NCBI GenBank assembly: GCA_035650075.1
Contig: DASRII010000319.1
Location: forward strand, 7,471 to 71,470
Direction: 5' to 3'
Source of the DNA: DASSUC01 sp035650075
Lineage (GTDB): Bacteria > Actinomycetota > Actinomycetes > Mycobacteriales > Micromonosporaceae
Length of the DNA stretch: 64,000 nucleotides
The translations under genes and the position numbers were made by a program. Positions 1-9,515 of the stretch are shown here, piece after piece. Positions within the stretch are counted from its first letter, which is position 1. Each line of letters opens with the position of its first letter. Below the pieces are notes generated by a model that saw only the letters and a program-made list of their open reading frames with translations, was not told the origin of the DNA and searched no databases.

Positions 1-93
1 CGGGGCACCTGGGTCTACTACTGGGTGGTGCCCGGCGTGCTGGCCCAGCTCGCCGGCCTGCTGACTGTCGAACCCACGGGGGCACAGGTATGA
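1..93 (+). CDS. C-terminal end of an ArsR-family transcriptional regulator (partial)
   Basis: Only the last 30 codons are inside the window; the stop is TGA at 91-93. The visible tail, with its GTWVYYWVVP stretch followed by an LAQLAGLL helix, resembles the last strand and dimerisation helix of ArsR/SmtB winged-helix repressors, where a TWVYYR-type motif is typical. The stop overlaps the ATG of the next gene (ATGA at 90-93), so the two are translationally coupled. That neighbour is an ArsN1-like acetyltransferase, which fits an arsenic- or organoarsenical-responsive operon. The helix-turn-helix and any metal-binding cysteines lie upstream of the window, so specificity cannot be read. Confidence 0.7.
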   Translation, partial: RGTWVYYWVVPGVLAQLAGLLTVEPTGAQV

Positions 94-587
94 CGACGTC
101 GATCCGCCCGATGACCGAAGCGGACGCGGCCGCCGTACTCGCGATCTACCAGTCCGGTATCGAGACCGGCAACGCCACGTTCGAGACCGCCGCACCAGAG
201 TGGGCCGCGTTCGATCGGTCCCGGCTGGCCGACCACCGGCTGGTGGCCACCGATCCGGTTACCGAACAGGTCATCGGTTGGGCCGCGCTGTCCGCGGTCT
301 CCGACCGCTGCGTCTACGCCGGGGTGGCGGAGGACTCGGTGTACGTCCACGATGTCGCGCGCGGCCGGGGAGTCGGCCTCGCGTTGATGCGGGAGCTCGT
401 CGAGTCGTCCGAGCGCGGCGGCATCTGGACCCTGCAGACCGGGATCTTCCCGGAGAACGTGGCGAGCGTGGCGCTCCACGAGAAGGTCGGGTTCCGGATA
501 GTCGGTCGCCGCGAGCGGCTCGGACAGCACCACGGCGTATGGCGTGACGTGCTGTTCCTCGAGCGACGCAGCCCGATCGTCGGCTGA
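90..587 (+). CDS. arsN1: GNAT N-acetyltransferase, ArsN1 (arsinothricin/phosphinothricin) type
   Basis: 165 residues, one GNAT fold. The N-terminal IRPMTEADAAAVLAIYQSGI segment, the GNATFET motif near residue 30, the acetyl-CoA loop ARGRGVGLALM near residue 90 and the FPENVASVALHEKVGFR stretch near residue 120 are the layout of phosphinothricin/arsinothricin acetyltransferases. Members of this family acetylate the alpha-amino group of glutamate-mimic antibiotics. It starts with ATG inside the stop of an ArsR gene, a neighbourhood expected for arsN1 rather than for a bar/pat gene inside an antibiotic cluster. No other ars gene is visible because the window begins here. The substrate is inferred; a methionine-sulfoximine-type substrate is also possible. 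Confidence 0.75.
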   Translation: MTTSIRPMTEADAAAVLAIYQSGIETGNATFETAAPEWAAFDRSRLADHRLVATDPVTEQVIGWAALSAVSDRCVYAGVAEDSVYVHDVARGRGVGLALMRELVESSERGGIWTLQTGIFPENVASVALHEKVGFRIVGRRERLGQHHGVWRDVLFLERRSPIVG

Positions 588-590
588 CCG

Positions 591-1496
591 CTATTCCTCG
601 TCGGATCGCTCCGCTCCATCGATCAAGGACGAATGAGTGCGCGGAACGGGCAAATCAGGCCCCATTCGTCCTTGATCGGCGGAAGGGGAGGCGGAAGGGG
701 AGGCGGAAGGGCCGGGGCCGGCGGCGCGGTCGAAGAAGCGCAGCAGCTCCACCGGCAGCGGCATGATGAGCGTCGAGTTCTTCTCGGCCGCTACCTCCAC
801 CACGGTCTGCAACAAGCGCAGCTGCAGGGCCGCCGGAGTCTGATGCATGATCATCGACGCATCGGCCAGCTTCTGGGCCGCCTGCAGCTCACCGTCGGCG
901 ACGATCACCCGCGCCCGTCGCTCGCGCTCGGCCTCGGCCTGCCGGGACATCGACCGCTTCATCGACTCCGGTAGCTGGACGTCCTTGATCTCCACGCGGT
1001 CGATATGGATGCCCCAGCCGAGCGCCGGGCTGTCGATGAGCAGTTCGAGCCCGCGGTGCAACTGCTCGCGGTTGGACAGCAGGTCGTCCAGTTCGCTCTT
1101 GCCGATGACGGACCGCAGCGACGTCTGGGCCACCTGGGCGACCGCGAACAGGTAGTCCTGCACGACGATCGCGGCCTTCACCGGGTCCTCGACCCGGAAG
1201 TACACCACCGCGTCGACCTTCACCGAGACGTTGTCGCGGGTTATGCCCTCCTGGGCCGGTACCGGCAGCGTGACGATCTGGACGTTGACCTTCTTCATCC
1301 GATCGACGAGCGGGATCAGTAGTGTGAGCCCGGGCTGCCGGGCCTTCTGACGCGCCCGGCCGAAGCGGAAGACGACGCCCCGCTCGATCTGGTTGACGAC
1401 GCGGACACCGCCGAAGAGCACCCAGGCCACCACGAACCCGAGCGCCCCGAAGAGAACAGCTTCGATCACACCCCGAAAGCTATCGCCGTCAGGCAA
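591..1496 (-). CDS. SPFH/band 7 (stomatin-like) membrane protein
   Basis: 301 residues. One transmembrane segment lies at about residues 10-30 (AVLFGALGFVVAWVLFGGV). An SPFH domain follows, with the typical ERGVVFRFGRARQ start, then a helical region rich in E, A and R. This is the architecture of slipins/stomatins, which assemble at the membrane and scaffold microdomains or proteases. The predicted start is TTG at 1496, overlapping the stop of the upstream methyltransferase; a GTG eight codons further in is an alternative. The C-terminus is odd: a PSASPSASPSA repeat followed by a tail encoded across a perfect inverted repeat (620-678), suggesting that a repeat element extended the reading frame. 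Its stop lies 3 bp from the stop of the convergent arsN1 gene. No NfeD partner is adjacent. Confidence 0.85.
   Translation of the reverse strand: MPDGDSFRGVIEAVLFGALGFVVAWVLFGGVRVVNQIERGVVFRFGRARQKARQPGLTLLIPLVDRMKKVNVQIVTLPVPAQEGITRDNVSVKVDAVVYFRVEDPVKAAIVVQDYLFAVAQVAQTSLRSVIGKSELDDLLSNREQLHRGLELLIDSPALGWGIHIDRVEIKDVQLPESMKRSMSRQAEAERERRARVIVADGELQAAQKLADASMIMHQTPAALQLRLLQTVVEVAAEKNSTLIMPLPVELLRFFDRAAGPGPSASPSASPSADQGRMGPDLPVPRTHSSLIDGAERSDEE
620..678. terminator. Perfect 16-bp inverted repeat, likely terminator of arsN1
   Basis: Arms CGATCAAGGACGAATG (620-635) and its exact reverse complement (663-678) enclose a 27-nt loop. The hairpin starts 33 nt after the arsN1 stop on the + strand and lies within the last codons of the convergent SPFH gene. 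No T-run follows. Its foot GATCAAGG resembles the hairpins at 3970 and 43565, so it may belong to a dispersed repeat family that doubles as a terminator. Confidence 0.55.
679..711. repeat. Short tandem repeat in the SPFH coding region (12-bp unit, about 2.7 copies)
   Basis: The unit CGGAAGGGGAGG occurs twice in full followed by CGGAAGGG. On the minus strand it encodes the Ser-Ala-Ser-Pro repeats near the C-terminus of the SPFH protein, directly beside the inverted repeat at 620-678. Confidence 0.7.
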
Positions 1497-2301
1497 GTGG
1501 CTTGTCGGTCACGAAGATCGCGGTACCGGGGAAGAGCCGGCCGCGCATCGGGCTCCACTGCCCCCAGAGCTGGTCGTGGCCTTCCGGCCACTCCGGCTCG
1601 ACGAGGTCGCGCACCACGAACCCCGCCGCGAGCAGCTCGCGGATCCGGTCACCCATCGTGCGATGTTGCTCCACATAGGACGGTACGCCGGCCGCGTCGC
1701 GCTCCACGTACGGCTGCCGGTCGAAGTACGAGTGGACGGCGATCAGCCCGCTCTCTCCGGGATCGTCCAGGAAGACCCACCGCATCGGGTGGGTGACCGA
1801 GAAGACCCAGCGGCCGCCGGGCCGCAGCACCCGGTACACCTCACGCATGGCCGCGGCCGAGTCCTCGACGAACGGGATCGCGCCGAACGCGGTACACGCC
1901 ATGTCGAACGACGCGTCCGGAAACGGCAGGGCCAGCACGTCGCCTTGCACCAGCGGTACCCGTACCCCCGACGATTTCGCGGCAAGCAGCGCGTGCCGCA
2001 ACATGCCGGCGGACAGGTCGATGCCGACCACCTCGGCACCCTGGGTGGCGAGCCAGCGCGCGGCCGCGGCCGCCCCACAGCCGACCTCCAGCACCCGCCG
2101 ACCGCCGACATCGCCGAGCAGCCGGGCATCGGCCTCGCGCAGCCCCTCCGGGCACCACAGGAAATCGACATCGCCGAGGAAGTCGCCGTGCTCGGCCTGG
2201 TAGTTGTCCGCGTCAGCGTCCCACCAGCTCCGCGAGGCGTGCCTGATATCTTCCGGAGTCACTGGTACACGGTAGGGCTTGCACGGTGTGGCGCTGCGCA
2301 C
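1489..2301 (-). CDS. Class I SAM-dependent methyltransferase
   Basis: Up to 270 residues from a GTG at 2301. A second GTG at 2262 (VTPEDIRHASRSWWD) gives a more natural N-terminus of about 257 residues, and I consider it at least as likely. SAM-binding motif I is RRVLEVGCGAAAAARWLA, followed by an acidic strand-2 loop (VVGIDLSAGMLRHA) and motif IV around DASFDMACTAFGAIPF. These define a Rossmann-fold methyltransferase of the UbiE/Methyltransf_11 type. The substrate cannot be inferred. It is transcribed away from rpsA and its stop overlaps the start of the downstream SPFH gene by 8 bp, implying one mRNA. Confidence 0.85.
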   Translation of the reverse strand: MRSATPCKPYRVPVTPEDIRHASRSWWDADADNYQAEHGDFLGDVDFLWCPEGLREADARLLGDVGGRRVLEVGCGAAAAARWLATQGAEVVGIDLSAGMLRHALLAAKSSGVRVPLVQGDVLALPFPDASFDMACTAFGAIPFVEDSAAAMREVYRVLRPGGRWVFSVTHPMRWVFLDDPGESGLIAVHSYFDRQPYVERDAAGVPSYVEQHRTMGDRIRELLAAGFVVRDLVEPEWPEGHDQLWGQWSPMRGRLFPGTAIFVTDKPLA

Positions 2302-2470
2302 GGTAAGCTATTCGATGCGCTCGTGGATTGTGTGCCTCAGTAGGGAGCAGGTCCGCGGTCGTCGGACACCTCCAATGATCTTCTAGGCGATCGTTACGCG
2401 TGCCCGGCGGCAGATCCGCGGGCGTGACGAGGGTCACTGCGACACCATTCCGACCGGAGCAACAACCCAC

Positions 2471-3961
2471 ATGACGAGCAGCATCGAGGCCTCCTCGAGC
2501 GCCCCCGCTGGCCCGGCCAGTAAGGTCACTGTCGATGATCTCGGCACCGAGGAGGCCTTCCTCGCGGCCATCGACGAGACCATCAAGTACTTCAACGACG
2601 GCGACATTGTCGAAGGCACTGTCGTCAAGGTCGATCGGGACGAGGTCCTGCTCGACATCGGCTACAAGACCGAGGGCGTGATCCCCTCGCGTGAGTTGTC
2701 GATCAAGCACGATGTCGACCCCGCTGAGGTGGTAACGGTCGGCGACCACATCGAGGCCCTGGTTCTCCAGAAGGAGGACAAGGAGGGCCGGCTGATCCTC
2801 TCGAAGAAGCGGGCGCAGTACGAGCGCGCGTGGGGCACGATCGAGAAGATCAAGGAGGACGACGGGGTCGTCCGCGGCTCGGTCATCGAGGTGGTCAAGG
2901 GCGGTCTCATCCTCGACATCGGGTTGCGCGGCTTCCTGCCGGCATCCCTGGTGGAGATGCGGCGGGTTCGGGATCTGCAGCCGTACGTCGGCCGCGAGCT
3001 CGAGGCGAAGATCATCGAACTCGACAAGAACCGCAACAACGTGGTGCTGTCCCGGCGCGCGTGGTTGGAGCAGACCCAGTCCGAGGTGCGTACCGAGTTC
3101 CTGCACAAGCTACAGAAGGGCCAGGTCCGCAAGGGCGTGGTCTCGTCGATCGTCAACTTCGGGGCGTTCGTCGACCTCGGTGGCGTCGACGGCCTGGTGC
3201 ACGTGTCCGAGCTGTCCTGGAAGCACATCGATCACCCGTCCGAGGTCGTCGAGGTGGGCCAGGAGGTCGAGGTCGAGGTGCTCGACGTCGACCTGGACCG
3301 AGAGCGGGTCTCGCTGTCGCTGAAGGCGACTCAGGAGGACCCGTGGCGGCAGTTCGCGCGTACGCACGCGATCCAGCAGATCGTGCCCGGCAAGGTCACG
3401 AAGCTGGTGCCGTTCGGAGCGTTTGTCCGGGTGGATGACGGTATCGAGGGCCTCGTGCACATCTCCGAACTGGCCGAGCGCCACGTGGAGATCCCTGAGC
3501 AGGTCGTCCAGGTCGGCTCCGACGTCATGGTCAAGGTCATCGATATCGACCTCGAGCGCCGGCGCATCTCGCTGTCGCTCAAGCAGGCGAACGAGGGCTT
3601 CGTCGAGGGCGAGGAGCACTTCGACCCGACGCTGTACGGCATGTCGGCGACGTACGACAACGAGGGCAACTACATCTACCCCGAGGGGTACGACGCGGAA
3701 GCCCAGGACTGGCTGCCCGGGTACGACAAGCAGCGCGAGGAGTGGGAGCGGCAGTACGCCGAGGCCCGGCAGCGCTGGGAGGCGCACACCAAGCAGGTCC
3801 AGACGGCTCGCGCGGCCGACGCGGCTGCCGAGCCGGCAGCTCCTTCGGCTGCGGCGCCTGCTTCGGTGGCGGCGAAGCCGGCGGCCGAGGAGCCGAGCGG
3901 CACCCTGGCTACCGACGAGGCCCTGGCTGCCCTGCGCGAAAAGCTAGCGGGCGGCAAGTAG
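2471..3961 (+). CDS. rpsA: 30S ribosomal protein S1
   Basis: 496 residues. Four S1 RNA-binding (OB-fold) repeats lie at about residues 45-115, 127-195, 215-287 and 300-373; the last two carry the conserved FGAFVDLGGVDGLVHVSEL / FGAFVRVDDGIEGLVHISEL pattern. A glutamate/tryptophan-rich spacer and an Ala/Pro-rich tail ending LAALREKLAGGK follow, typical of actinobacterial S1, which is shorter than the six-repeat enterobacterial protein. S1 helps the 30S subunit bind and unfold mRNA. The ATG at 2471 is preceded by GGAG about 11 nt upstream. The 169-bp leader 2302-2470 shared with the divergent methyltransferase must hold its promoter; I see no clear consensus there. A strong hairpin follows 8 bp after the stop. 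Confidence 0.97.
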   Translation: MTSSIEASSSAPAGPASKVTVDDLGTEEAFLAAIDETIKYFNDGDIVEGTVVKVDRDEVLLDIGYKTEGVIPSRELSIKHDVDPAEVVTVGDHIEALVLQKEDKEGRLILSKKRAQYERAWGTIEKIKEDDGVVRGSVIEVVKGGLILDIGLRGFLPASLVEMRRVRDLQPYVGRELEAKIIELDKNRNNVVLSRRAWLEQTQSEVRTEFLHKLQKGQVRKGVVSSIVNFGAFVDLGGVDGLVHVSELSWKHIDHPSEVVEVGQEVEVEVLDVDLDRERVSLSLKATQEDPWRQFARTHAIQQIVPGKVTKLVPFGAFVRVDDGIEGLVHISELAERHVEIPEQVVQVGSDVMVKVIDIDLERRRISLSLKQANEGFVEGEEHFDPTLYGMSATYDNEGNYIYPEGYDAEAQDWLPGYDKQREEWERQYAEARQRWEAHTKQVQTARAADAAAEPAAPSAAAPASVAAKPAAEEPSGTLATDEALAALREKLAGGK

Positions 3962-3969
3962 CCCATACA

Positions 3970-4021
3970 AGATCAGGGGAATGTGGTGGTCGCTGGAGCG
4001 GCCACCACATTCCCCTGATCT
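3970..4021. terminator. Bidirectional terminator hairpin between rpsA and a convergent small gene
   Basis: A 24-bp stem (left arm 3970-3993, right arm 3998-4021) with a single G-T pair and a 4-nt loop starts 8 bp after the rpsA stop. On the other strand it begins at the stop codon of the small membrane-protein gene at 4020-4274. No T-tract follows, as is common for actinobacterial terminators. The foot reads GATCAGGGG. The position between two convergent stops makes a bidirectional terminator the simplest reading. Confidence 0.8.
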
Positions 4022-4274
4022 ATGGGTGGATCATGTCGGCGAAGGCGGTGGCGCCGGCGGCCGCGAACCAGCTGCTGACGGCGAGCGTGCCGAGGACAAC
4101 CACGACCGCGGCCAGCCGGGCGGACCGGATCGACCCCTGGACCAGCGCGCGTGGGCCGATCCACGGCGGTCGCTCGGCTACCTGGCACAGCTCGCGGCAC
4201 GGGCGCAGGCCCGGCGTACCGAGCCGGTGACGACCAGCGGGCCGGGATGGGTGGCGGAGCGCAAGATCGGCCAT
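4020..4274 (-). CDS. Small membrane protein of unknown function (84 aa)
   Basis: An 84-residue frame from ATG at 4274 to TAG. The first 50 residues are basic (RHPSRPAGRHR and similar); a hydrophobic segment (LAAVVVVLGTLAVSSWFAAAG) spans about residues 53-74, leaving a short tail AFADMIHP. This predicts a single-pass inner-membrane protein. Support comes from codon use that is G/C-ending like its neighbours and from the bidirectional hairpin placed exactly at its stop. There is no convincing Shine-Dalgarno sequence. I do not recognise the family. It is transcribed divergently from coaE. Confidence 0.55.
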   Translation of the reverse strand: MADLALRHPSRPAGRHRLGTPGLRPCRELCQVAERPPWIGPRALVQGSIRSARLAAVVVVLGTLAVSSWFAAAGATAFADMIHP

Positions 4275-4370
4275 GCGCGTGATGATATGTACCTTTTGTG
4301 CCGGTGAAGGGGGCGACGCGCCGGCCACCCCCGACACGACCGGACGCGGCCGATGCTGTTGACTGGCGCG

Positions 4371-5564
4371 ATGCTCATGGTCGGACTCACCGGCGGGATC
4401 GGCTCGGGAAAGAGCGCAGTCGCCACGGAACTCGCGGCGCTCGGCGCGGTAGTCATCGACGCTGATCGCATCGCGCGCGAAGTCGTCGCACCCGGTACCG
4501 ACGGGCTCGCCGAGGTGGCGGCCGCCTTCGGCCCGGCCGTTCTCACCGCCGACGGTGCGCTGGACCGGGCGTTCCTCGCCAGCCTGGTGTTCGGCGACGA
4601 GTCCGCCCGCCGGCGGCTCGAGGGGATCACGCATCCGCGGGTACGGGCGAGGACCGCGCAGTTGGCGAGGACCGCGCCGGCCGATGCGATCGTCGTCAAC
4701 GACGTACCGCTGCTCGTGGAGGCCGGCCTCGGCGCGACGTACCACCTCGTCATCGTCGTCCGAGCGGCGGTGGACGAGCGCATCGCCCGGCTGGTCCGCG
4801 AGCGGGGGATGACCGAATCCGATGCACGCGCCCGGATCCAGGCACAGGTCGACGACGCGCAGCGGGTCGCGGCCGCCGACGTGGTGCTGCCCAACGACGG
4901 TACGCTGGCCGAACTGGCCGGCCGCGTCCGTACACTGTGGACGGAGCGGCTACGGCCGTTCGAGGAGAACGTGCGGCTGCGCCGGGTGCTGCCCGCGCCG
5001 CACGAGCTGGTGATCGTGCCGTACGACCCGAGCTGGCCCACGCAGTACGCCCGGTTGGCCGCGCGACTGGCCCGCGCCGCGGGGCCCGTCTCGCAACGGC
5101 TGGATCACATCGGCTCGACCGCGGTACCGGGGTTGCCCGCCAAGGACGTCATCGACATCCAGCTAACCGTGGCCAGCCTGACCGACGCGGACACGATGGG
5201 CGACGCGCTCGGCGCCGCGGGCTTCCCCCGGCTACCCGGCCAGCGGTCGGACAACCCGAAGCCGGACGGCACCGGCGACGTGTGGCGCAAGCGGGTGCAC
5301 GTGAGCGCCGATCCGGGCCGGCGGGCCAACGTGCACGTACGGGTCGGCGGGTCGCCGGGTTGGCGGTACGCCCTGTTGATGCGCGACTACCTGCGGGCCG
5401 AGCCGGCCGTACGGGACGAGTACGCCGCGCTGAAAGCCAAGCTGGCGGCCAGGTCCGGGATGACCCGGGCGGCATACCTCGACGCGAAGGAACCGTGGTT
5501 CACCGCGCTCTGGCCGCGGATGGAGGCGTGGGCACACCAGACCGCGTGGTCGGCGTCAGCGTGA
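4371..5564 (+). CDS. coaE: Dephospho-CoA kinase fused to a GrpB/UPF0157 domain
   Basis: 397 residues from ATG 4371; ATG 4353 and ATG 4377 are alternatives. Residues 1-200 are CoaE, the last step of coenzyme A synthesis (phosphorylation of the ribose 3-hydroxyl of dephospho-CoA), with the P-loop GLTGGIGSGKS near the N-terminus and the DADRIAREVV and THPRV motifs. From about residue 210 a GrpB/UPF0157 nucleotidyltransferase-like domain follows (VPYDPSWPTQYARL, LDHIGSTAVPGLPAKDVIDI, HVHVRVGG). The same fusion is known in Mycobacterium tuberculosis CoaE (Rv1631). The function of the second domain is unsettled; a folding role has been proposed for it. The 3' end overlaps the convergent lipoprotein gene by 9 bp. 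Confidence 0.93.
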   Translation: MLMVGLTGGIGSGKSAVATELAALGAVVIDADRIAREVVAPGTDGLAEVAAAFGPAVLTADGALDRAFLASLVFGDESARRRLEGITHPRVRARTAQLARTAPADAIVVNDVPLLVEAGLGATYHLVIVVRAAVDERIARLVRERGMTESDARARIQAQVDDAQRVAAADVVLPNDGTLAELAGRVRTLWTERLRPFEENVRLRRVLPAPHELVIVPYDPSWPTQYARLAARLARAAGPVSQRLDHIGSTAVPGLPAKDVIDIQLTVASLTDADTMGDALGAAGFPRLPGQRSDNPKPDGTGDVWRKRVHVSADPGRRANVHVRVGGSPGWRYALLMRDYLRAEPAVRDEYAALKAKLAARSGMTRAAYLDAKEPWFTALWPRMEAWAHQTAWSASA

Positions 5565-7028
5565 AAGGTCGGTCAGCGACGGCAGCTTGGGGACGGTTCC
5601 CGGGTGCAGGTCGAGCTGGCCGAAGGCGCCGAGCCGGGTACGCACCTCGATCCGGCGCAGCATTCCGGAGTCGTCGATCCAGTACCGCAGCCGGGCCAGT
5701 CCTGGCAGGATTCCGCGCTCGGCGGGCAGCGGCTGCTCGTACACCGTGACCGGCACCCCGCCGAGTACGTCGGCGCGCAGCCAGATCGCCGTACCCCCGA
5801 GGTCTCGACCCGGACCGCCCACGGCCAGCACCTCGGCGACGAGCAGGTCGAGGTCGGAGACGCCGCCCGCGTCGCCGCGCTGCGACCAGTCGGTGCGCTT
5901 CCAGTCACCGCGCGGTGCCGGCACCGGCGGCCGGCCGTCGGCGGACTCGGCGGTGACCGCGCGGTGCGCCACCCACGAACCGTCGGCGCGCAGCAGCATG
6001 CGGTCCTCGGGCTTGGCCTGGTCGCGCAGCGACAGGTAGGCGACGCCGGTGCGCCAGTCGACCCAGCCCTCCGCGCGTAGCAGTTCGGCGCCGGCGGCCG
6101 GCAGCACGATCGTCACCGCACCACCGCGCGCGGCGCGGTTCCGCTGGTACAGCCGGGCCAGCGTCGTGGCCTCGGCCTTCGTCACCGGCCGCGGCCGGAC
6201 CGGCTTGCCGCCGAACGCATCGATCGCCGCCAACTCCGGTCGATCGTCCCGGGCGAAGTCCGCGCGCAACGGCAGGTTGTTCGCCACGTTGGCGTCCAGG
6301 CGGAGTAGCCGTCCGGTGCCGTCGAGCCAGTACAGGACCGCGCCGCCCTGGTCGGCGAAGGCCGGCAGGTGGGTCGCCGACGGGCTGACCTTCGGGCCGA
6401 CCACGTCCGGACCCGGCGTGGGCGGCACCGCGGGCCCGAAGACCACATCGACGGGTACGTCGCCCGCCCGGTCCCGCCTGACCCACCGCGCCTCGCCCTT
6501 GCTCAGCCGGTCCGCCGAGTCGACGCGGTCGGAGGCGAGGGCGAACAGCAGCGCGAGGAACCCGTCGAGCGGCGAGCCGTCCGGGCCGGTGGAGCCGAAG
6601 AGCCGTACCCGCCAGCCGTCCACGGGCGGTTCGGCGGGTGGGCGGCCGTCGCTCATCCGGCCGGGGCGCAGCGCGATCACACCCGGTACGGCCTGCACGA
6701 GGCCGTCGGCCGGTCCCGGGTTACGACCCGTGACGGCGAGGTAGACCAGTGGCCGCTGCCAGTCCACCCAACCGGTGTACGTCACCTCGGCGTCGCCGGT
6801 ACCGATCGTGGCGCGCAGCCCGGCCCGGCCCTCGCGGTGGTTCTGTAGCCGCATGGACGCCAGGCGTTCGGCCTCGGGGCCGGTGAGTTCCCGGGGGCTC
6901 GGCGCGGCGGCCGGTCGCCGGGAGGGTGCGCCACACGAGACCAGGCCCGTGGAGAGGCTGGCGGCCCAACCGCCGGCCATGAGTACGACGACCACGACGG
7001 CCAATGTGCGCCGGCCCTTCAACCCCAC
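5556..7028 (-). CDS. Putative lipoprotein with a duplicated domain, function unknown
   Basis: 490 residues. The N-terminus MGLKGRRTLAVVVVVLMAG is a signal peptide and LVSC near residue 32 is an acceptable lipobox, so the protein is probably anchored outside the membrane. Two related halves are visible. Half one (about 55-260) contains VTYTGWVDWQRPLVYLAV and VLYWLDGTGRLLRLDANV. Half two (about 290-480) repeats the pattern with LRAEGWVDWRTGVAYLSL and LRYWIDDSGMLRRIEVR. The alternating beta pattern resembles LppX/LprG-type lipoprotein folds, but that is a guess. No catalytic motif is seen. The gene is convergent with coaE and opens next to a hairpin-rich leader (7029-7329). Confidence 0.7.
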   Translation of the reverse strand: MGLKGRRTLAVVVVVLMAGGWAASLSTGLVSCGAPSRRPAAAPSPRELTGPEAERLASMRLQNHREGRAGLRATIGTGDAEVTYTGWVDWQRPLVYLAVTGRNPGPADGLVQAVPGVIALRPGRMSDGRPPAEPPVDGWRVRLFGSTGPDGSPLDGFLALLFALASDRVDSADRLSKGEARWVRRDRAGDVPVDVVFGPAVPPTPGPDVVGPKVSPSATHLPAFADQGGAVLYWLDGTGRLLRLDANVANNLPLRADFARDDRPELAAIDAFGGKPVRPRPVTKAEATTLARLYQRNRAARGGAVTIVLPAAGAELLRAEGWVDWRTGVAYLSLRDQAKPEDRMLLRADGSWVAHRAVTAESADGRPPVPAPRGDWKRTDWSQRGDAGGVSDLDLLVAEVLAVGGPGRDLGGTAIWLRADVLGGVPVTVYEQPLPAERGILPGLARLRYWIDDSGMLRRIEVRTRLGAFGQLDLHPGTVPKLPSLTDLSR

Positions 7029-7329
7029 AGGAAAGAGAACGGGCTAGCGCCGTTCGGGTAACGAAGCGAAGGGCGCTCGCGGCGGCCCGTCAGCGCGTTA
7101 GCGCTGCTCCGCACGGGGTGCGCTCGCCAGCACAGAGGCCAGGTGCTGCATCCGCCAGTGCGCCGGGTCGACCGGCCGGTGTGGAGGCCCGGTCGTTGAA
7201 CCCGGTCGGCCGCCGCGAGCGGCCTACCCCTCGACGGTAGCGCGGGGACGAAGGGCACACAATCGCTATGTTGAATGCGATCGTGCACGCAAGGTACTTC
7301 TGTCACACCCCCGGCGTACGGTTGACCGC
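7029..7329. other. Divergent intergenic region between the lipoprotein gene and uvrB, hairpin-rich
   Basis: No credible gene is seen. The half next to the lipoprotein start contains inverted repeats: AGCGCCGTTCG (7046-7056) with CGAAGGGCGCT (7067-7077, one mismatch) and AGCGC-GTTA-GCGCT (7092-7105). The half next to uvrB is less GC-rich and includes ATCGC...GCGAT (7262-7266 / 7277-7281). I could not place a confident promoter, and no LexA-type SOS box (GAAC-N4-GTTC) is visible ahead of uvrB. Confidence 0.5.
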
Positions 7330-9438
<2,109 letters not shown>

Positions 9439-9515
9439 CGGGTGACAGGGCCGCCGGCCCGCGCCGATCCTGCTATGGTGCCCGCGCCCGGATCACCTGC
9501 GCGGGGAGAACGCCG

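Noticed and set aside
7019..7306. Open frame in the gap before uvrB on the minus strand
   Set aside because: No start signal, unnatural composition, and it runs into the lipoprotein start region; the gap looks regulatory.
7029..7329. LexA/SOS box expected upstream of uvrB
   Set aside because: No GAAC-N4-GTTC-like sequence found.
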